This document shows, in pieces, positions 60,386 to 64,000 of a stretch of 64,000 nucleotides of DNA. The position numbers and the translations under genes are program-made. This DNA is from Bacteroidota bacterium (lineage in GTDB: Bacteria; Bacteroidota; Bacteroidia; Chitinophagales; Saprospiraceae): assembly GCA_030147525.1 (NCBI GenBank), contig JASBVF010000040.1, positions 1 to 64,000 of the forward strand, written 5' to 3'. Position 1 is the stretch's first letter; each line of letters opens with the position of its first letter. Under the pieces are notes generated by a model. The model worked only from the letters and a program-made list of their open reading frames with translations, searched no databases and was not told where the DNA came from.

Positions 60386-62683
60386 ATGACGACTTCAGCA
60401 ATATTAGTTTCGACAAATAAAGTTCTGCTAATCGAGGACAACCCGGGCGACGCCAGGCTGGTAGAGATTTTTTTAGCAGAGTCTGACTTGCAGAATTGCG
60501 AAGTTATAAATAAGGTAACCTTGCAGGATGGGCTGGAGGTATTGAGAGCGGGAGAGGAGTTTGCAGCTATTTTGCTTGACCTGACACTTCCTGATAGCCG
60601 GGGGATTGAAACCCTGGAAAAACTGGCGGCTCAATTTCCACAAAACAATATTATCGTTCTCACCGGCCTTGCCGACAAGGAGCTGGGCTTAAAGGCTGTG
60701 AAAGCAGGTGCGCAGGATTTTCTGATCAAAGGTGCATTTGACTCTGATCTTTTGGCCAAATCGCTTCGCTACTCCATCGAGCGGAACAAGGTGCTGAAAA
60801 GGCTGGAAGAAACGCAGCGAATCGCCAACATCGGAAACTGGGAGTACACGCCTTCCACCGGTGTGTTCAATGCATCAGCTGAGGTGTACAGAATTTTTGG
60901 CTGTCCGGTGCAGAAGCAACCGCCACATTGGGATACGTTGCGGGACAGTCCGCTCTATGCACTCAACGAGGTGCATGATGAGGCGGCGATTGCAGGGGAT
61001 TTTAAAAAAGACCTGAAAATTCAGCAGCACGGCGGGCAATATCGCTATGTTTTTATCCAATGTATCACCCACCAGGGAGAAGATGAAATGCCTGTTTTTC
61101 AAGGGATTATTCAGGATGTGACAGAAAGAAAGCAGGCAGAGCAGGAGATGATTAAAAGCCGGGAGCGTTACCAGGAAATTTTCACCCAGTCGAAGGATGC
61201 GTTGTTTATCTGCACACTCGACGGAAAGTTTATTGATTTTAATCAGGCCACAACAGAGCTGTTCGGTTACAGCCAGGAAGAGCTTTTGCAGCTATCCGAT
61301 GCGCACCAGTTATACTATCCTGCTGAGCGGAAGAATGAATTTTTGCTAAAGCTAAAAAATCAAAAATCGATAAAGGACTACGAAATCAGTGTTGCTCACA
61401 AAAAAGGAGAGGTTCGGGAGTGTTTGATCACGGCGAATATCATCGTCACGGATGATCTCGTGGGCTACAACTGTCTTCTCAGAGATGTAACCGAGCAAAG
61501 GCAGGCGGAGAAACTTCGCAAGGCAAGGGACCTGGCCCGGCAGAGTGCAAAAATGAAGGAGCAGTTTGTCGCCAGTATCAGTCATGAGATGCGAACGCCA
61601 ATGAATGCCATTTTCGGCATGAGTAATATTTTGCTGCAAATGGACCTGGAAGAGGAGCAGCGCAACCTGGTGGACTCCATTAAAAGTTCTTCTGAAATTC
61701 TGCTGGGGGTCGTCAACGACATCCTCGAAATCAGCGCCATTCAAAATGGTAAAATTGTTTTTGAAAACCAGCCCTTCGACCTGCACGAATTACTGAACAA
61801 CCTGATCAATGTCATGCAATACAAGGCACAGGAGAAGGACCTTTACCTCGAGATTATTATGGATCCGGATGTGCCCCGAATCATCAGCGGGGATAAACTC
61901 CGGCTCAATCAGGTGCTCTACAACCTCGTCGGCAATGCTATCAAATTTACTGACGAAGGCTACGTCAAGTTGTACATAAAAAAGCTGCATGATATTATTG
62001 ACAGCGTTCAGTTGAAATTCATAGTAGAAGATACGGGGATCGGCATTCAGGAAGATAAAATAGATGCCGTTTTTGAAACCTTCACCAGGATTCAACAAAA
62101 GGACAGGGTGTTTGAAGGTACGGGCCTGGGGCTTTCCATTTGCAAGAATCTTGTGGAGTTGCAGGGCGGAAAAATTGGTGCATCGAGCGTGGCGGGGAAG
62201 GGGTCTTCGTTTTTCTTTGACCTCATTTTTGAAACAGCCAAAAAGTTGAAAGAGGTTACGGTGAACAATAATGAATACGTTGAGCCAATTCCTGCCGATG
62301 CATCTTTCAGGCTTCTTTTAGTCGAAGATCACAAAATGAATCAATTGGTAGCCAGGAAAACGTTGGAACGAAATTGGAGGAATTTACACCTGACCATTGC
62401 CGAAAATGGAAAAATTGCCATAGAAATACTTCAGAAACAGGATTTTGATCTCGTTTTGATGGATATCCAAATGCCAGTGATGGATGGTTATGAGGCTACC
62501 CATTACATCCGGGAGAATTTCCCTCCGGAAAAGTCAAATATTCCTATTTTAGCTATGACGGCCCATGCGCATATTTCAAAAGATGAAAAATTCAGGGAAT
62601 ATGGTATGGACGATTTTGTGCTGAAACCATTTGAGCCGGAAGATTTATTTCACAAAATTGCTAAATACATTAAGCGCAGTTAA
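60386..62683 (+). CDS. Hybrid sensor histidine kinase: REC-PAS-PAS-HisKA-HATPase-REC
   Basis: The ATG at 60386 (two codons after a TTG) gives 765 residues with no membrane segment, so it is cytosolic. Domains: receiver at about 12-130 (LLIEDNPGDARL, phospho-Asp65 in ILLDLTLPD); PAS at about 140-250 and 262-380 (FIQCITHQGEDE, ALFICTLDGKFIDFNQATTELFGYS in parts); HisKA with His400 in ISHEMRTPMNA; HATPase with LYNLVGNAIKFTDEG, VEDTGIGI and GTGLGLSICKNL; and a second receiver at about 640-760 (LLVEDHKMNQL, phospho-Asp693 in VLMDIQMPVMDGYEA). A His-Asp relay to the next gene, an Hpt protein, is likely. The input signal is unknown. Confidence 0.95.
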   Translation: MTTSAILVSTNKVLLIEDNPGDARLVEIFLAESDLQNCEVINKVTLQDGLEVLRAGEEFAAILLDLTLPDSRGIETLEKLAAQFPQNNIIVLTGLADKELGLKAVKAGAQDFLIKGAFDSDLLAKSLRYSIERNKVLKRLEETQRIANIGNWEYTPSTGVFNASAEVYRIFGCPVQKQPPHWDTLRDSPLYALNEVHDEAAIAGDFKKDLKIQQHGGQYRYVFIQCITHQGEDEMPVFQGIIQDVTERKQAEQEMIKSRERYQEIFTQSKDALFICTLDGKFIDFNQATTELFGYSQEELLQLSDAHQLYYPAERKNEFLLKLKNQKSIKDYEISVAHKKGEVRECLITANIIVTDDLVGYNCLLRDVTEQRQAEKLRKARDLARQSAKMKEQFVASISHEMRTPMNAIFGMSNILLQMDLEEEQRNLVDSIKSSSEILLGVVNDILEISAIQNGKIVFENQPFDLHELLNNLINVMQYKAQEKDLYLEIIMDPDVPRIISGDKLRLNQVLYNLVGNAIKFTDEGYVKLYIKKLHDIIDSVQLKFIVEDTGIGIQEDKIDAVFETFTRIQQKDRVFEGTGLGLSICKNLVELQGGKIGASSVAGKGSSFFFDLIFETAKKLKEVTVNNNEYVEPIPADASFRLLLVEDHKMNQLVARKTLERNWRNLHLTIAENGKIAIEILQKQDFDLVLMDIQMPVMDGYEATHYIRENFPPEKSNIPILAMTAHAHISKDEKFREYGMDDFVLKPFEPEDLFHKIAKYIKRS

Positions 62684-62689
62684 AAATCT

Positions 62690-63040
62690 ATGAGAATCGT
62701 AACCACTTACACAAATCTTGAATACCTCCGGCTGATGGCCGACGGGGATGAGGAAATGATCCAAACCATGCTGGGTATGTTGCTGGAGGAGTTACCGGAG
62801 GAATTCGGAAAAATCAAGACAACTTTTCAGGAAAAAGACTGGGAAGAGCTCAAAAAAGTCAGCCATAAAATGAAATCTACCCTTGCATTTGTCGGCAATG
62901 AAGAGCTGACAGCAGCCAATAAAGAAATAGAACGTATTTTAAAAGAGGAGTCTGATTTTGCGCCAATTGAAGATTTGATCAAAAATATGGATAGCGTCAT
63001 GCCGCTCGTCATACAGGAGATCAATGAAATTTTAAGTTGA
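62690..63040 (+). CDS. Hpt-domain phosphotransfer protein
   Basis: The 116-residue all-helical protein carries the histidine phosphotransfer motif SHKMKSTLAFVG with His59. It starts 6 bp after the hybrid kinase stop, so it is in the same operon and should carry phosphate from the kinase's C-terminal receiver to another receiver. No output regulator with a DNA-binding domain is encoded nearby. Confidence 0.92.
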   Translation: MRIVTTYTNLEYLRLMADGDEEMIQTMLGMLLEELPEEFGKIKTTFQEKDWEELKKVSHKMKSTLAFVGNEELTAANKEIERILKEESDFAPIEDLIKNMDSVMPLVIQEINEILS

Positions 63041-63141
63041 AAAAACTTGTATTTTCCGGTTGTCGAGGCCTTTCTTCCAAAGAATTGACCACAAAATCAA
63101 AAAAAATCAAATCGGAACTTTTTAAAAAATCAAAATCGTTA

Positions 63142-63149
63142 TACCTTTG
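63142..63149 (+). promoter_or_regulatory. Candidate -7 box TACCTTTG for tRNA-Gln
   Basis: Exact TAnnTTTG, 30 bases before the first tRNA base, which is a natural spacing for a tRNA transcript. An ACTTTT stretch stands at the -33 position. Confidence 0.5.
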
Positions 63150-63179
63150 CGTCGCTTTTGAAGAAAGCATAAATTGGAA

Positions 63180-63250
63180 TGGCTCATGGTGTAACGGTAG
63201 CACTACAGATTTTGGTTCTGTCTGTTAAGGTTCGAATCCTTATGAGCCAA
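63180..63250 (+). tRNA. tRNA-Gln (anticodon UUG)
   Basis: Acceptor arms TGGCTCA (63180-63186) and TGAGCCA (63243-63249) pair fully. The anticodon stem ACAGA/TCTGT encloses the loop TTTTGGT with anticodon TTG. The T arm has GGTTCGAATCC. Discriminator base is A at 63250 and CCA is not encoded (ACAA follows). A terminator lies 6 bases beyond. Confidence 0.97.
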
Positions 63251-63256
63251 CAAAAC

Positions 63257-63296
63257 AAAAGCCTCCTCAGAAATTTTTCTGAAGAGGCTTTTTTAT
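63257..63296 (+). terminator. Rho-independent terminator after tRNA-Gln
   Basis: AAGCCTCCTCAGAAA pairs with TTCTGAAGAGGCTT with one mismatch, followed by TTTTTT. It lies between tRNA-Gln and the convergent acyl-CoA ligase gene and may serve both. Confidence 0.85.
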
Positions 63297-63317
63297 TTGC
63301 TGTAAAATTCAAAATTT

Positions 63318-64000
63318 TCACGCTTGCTCATCCCGTAGCTTTCTTCGTAAAATCTTGCCCACATTCGTTTTGGGCAGCTCCGTACGAAATTCAACAGCTT
63401 TAGGGATTTTATAGCCGGTCAGGCTTTGTCTGCAATGCTCAATCACTTCTTTTTCAGTCAGCGAATTTTCCTTTTTTACTACGAAAAGTTTTACCACCTC
63501 ACCTGACTTCTCGTCAGGAATACCAATGGCTGCACATTCCAGCACCTTCGGGTGGGTAGCGACAACATCTTCAATTTCGTTCGGGTACACATTGAACCCG
63601 GAAACAAGAATCATATCTTTTTTGCGGTCAACGATCTGGAAGTAGCCGTCTTCCTGCATCAATCCGATGTCGCCGGTGCAAAGCCAACCATCTTTGATAG
63701 TTTGAGCAGTAGCTTCAGGGCGGTTGTAGTATCCTTTCATCACCTGAGGGCCTTTGATTTGAATTTCACCGATTTCACCCTGCGGTACCGGAACTCCTTC
63801 TTCATTTACAATCCGCATTTCGGTGGAAGGCACAGGCATACCGATGGAGCCAAGCTTACCGGAGCCGTCGAGTGGATTCACGCTGGCTACTGGTGAAGAC
63901 TCTGTCATTCCAAAGCCTTCAACGAGTGGTTTGCCGGTAACTTTTTGCCATTTTTCGGCAACTGCTTTTTGCACGGCCATGCCGCCGCCGAGAGCAAATT
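63318..64000 (-). CDS. Long-chain acyl-CoA ligase (AMP-binding, FadD-like), truncated at window edge
   Basis: Only the C-terminal 227 or so residues are visible; the frame stays open to base 64000 ([15 protein letters not shown]). ANL-family marks are [16 protein letters not shown] (adenine-binding motif), [25 protein letters not shown] (parts), [22 protein letters not shown] and the catalytic lysine region [17 protein letters not shown]. The [10 protein letters not shown] hinge and LxxxGxILRRxLR ending fit FadD-type enzymes that activate fatty acids with CoA for degradation or lipid synthesis. It could feed acyl-CoA to the storage-lipid enzymes at 10-18 kb, though it is far from them. Confidence 0.93.
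   Translation of the reverse strand, partial: FALGGGMAVQKAVAEKWQKVTGKPLVEGFGMTESSPVASVNPLDGSGKLGSIGMPVPSTEMRIVNEEGVPVPQGEIGEIQIKGPQVMKGYYNRPEATAQTIKDGWLCTGDIGLMQEDGYFQIVDRKKDMILVSGFNVYPNEIEDVVATHPKVLECAAIGIPDEKSGEVVKLFVVKKENSLTEKEVIEHCRQSLTGYKIPKAVEFRTELPKTNVGKILRRKLRDEQA

Overview
The window looks like chromosomal DNA of a free-living Bacteroidota (Bacteroidetes) bacterium, probably near the Saprospiria/Cytophagia/Chitinophagia. Evidence is a SusD-family protein, a type IX secretion and gliding cluster (porU, porV, a PorP/SprF protein, gldJ), a protein with a T9SS type A sorting domain, a detached atpDC pair, and many copies of the Bacteroidota -7 promoter box TAnnTTTG. I see no insertion sequence, integrase, prophage or CRISPR array. 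Both edges cut genes: a susD-like gene on the left and an acyl-CoA ligase gene on the right.

Layout. 0-10.5 kb: a nutrient-uptake or carbohydrate region (SusD, a large FG-GAP/ASPIC lipoprotein, an FAH-family hydrolase, a Gfo/Idh/MocA oxidoreductase) and a very large CotH/lamin-tail T9SS cargo. 10.6-22.2 kb: a dense accessory island that reads as a neutral-lipid (wax ester or triacylglycerol) module. It holds an alpha/beta hydrolase, a three-domain acyltransferase-HAD-acyltransferase fusion, GpsA, a WS/DGAT fused to an SCP2 domain, a small unknown protein coupled to a SARP/BTAD regulator, two phasin-like helical proteins (one with a Lys/Ala/Pro tail and a helix-hairpin-helix domain), and an ArsA/Get3-type ATPase. 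22.2-28.8 kb: a minus-strand operon-like run of GH9 glucanase, beta-propeller protein, DUF1080 protein, gluconate-2-dehydrogenase-subunit-3-like lipoprotein and GMC oxidoreductase, suggesting oxidative (3-keto) breakdown of glucosides outside the cytoplasm.

29-41 kb: mostly housekeeping genes (atpDC, hemA, rhomboid protease, nitroreductase, pabB, M20 peptidase, murF). 40-48 kb: T9SS and gliding genes. 48-50 kb: ParA with a ribbon-helix-helix partner instead of a classical ParB. 50-60 kb: an FMO-like flavoprotein, ferritin, lgt, two active-site-serine enzymes (one is PBP4/DacB), a membrane protein and a long PurF-like enzyme. 60-64 kb: a hybrid histidine kinase with an Hpt protein, tRNA-Gln(UUG) and the acyl-CoA ligase.

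A recurring feature is a set of intergenic hairpins built from short low-complexity words (for example GAATTGGTAAATT, GATGAATGATGAA, GGAAATTAGGAAATT, CCGCAGAT-TCGCAGA) in inverted orientation. At least ten occur here, several in leaders or between co-oriented genes.

All functional calls rest on reading the translated sequence by eye and on recalled family motifs. No database search was possible.
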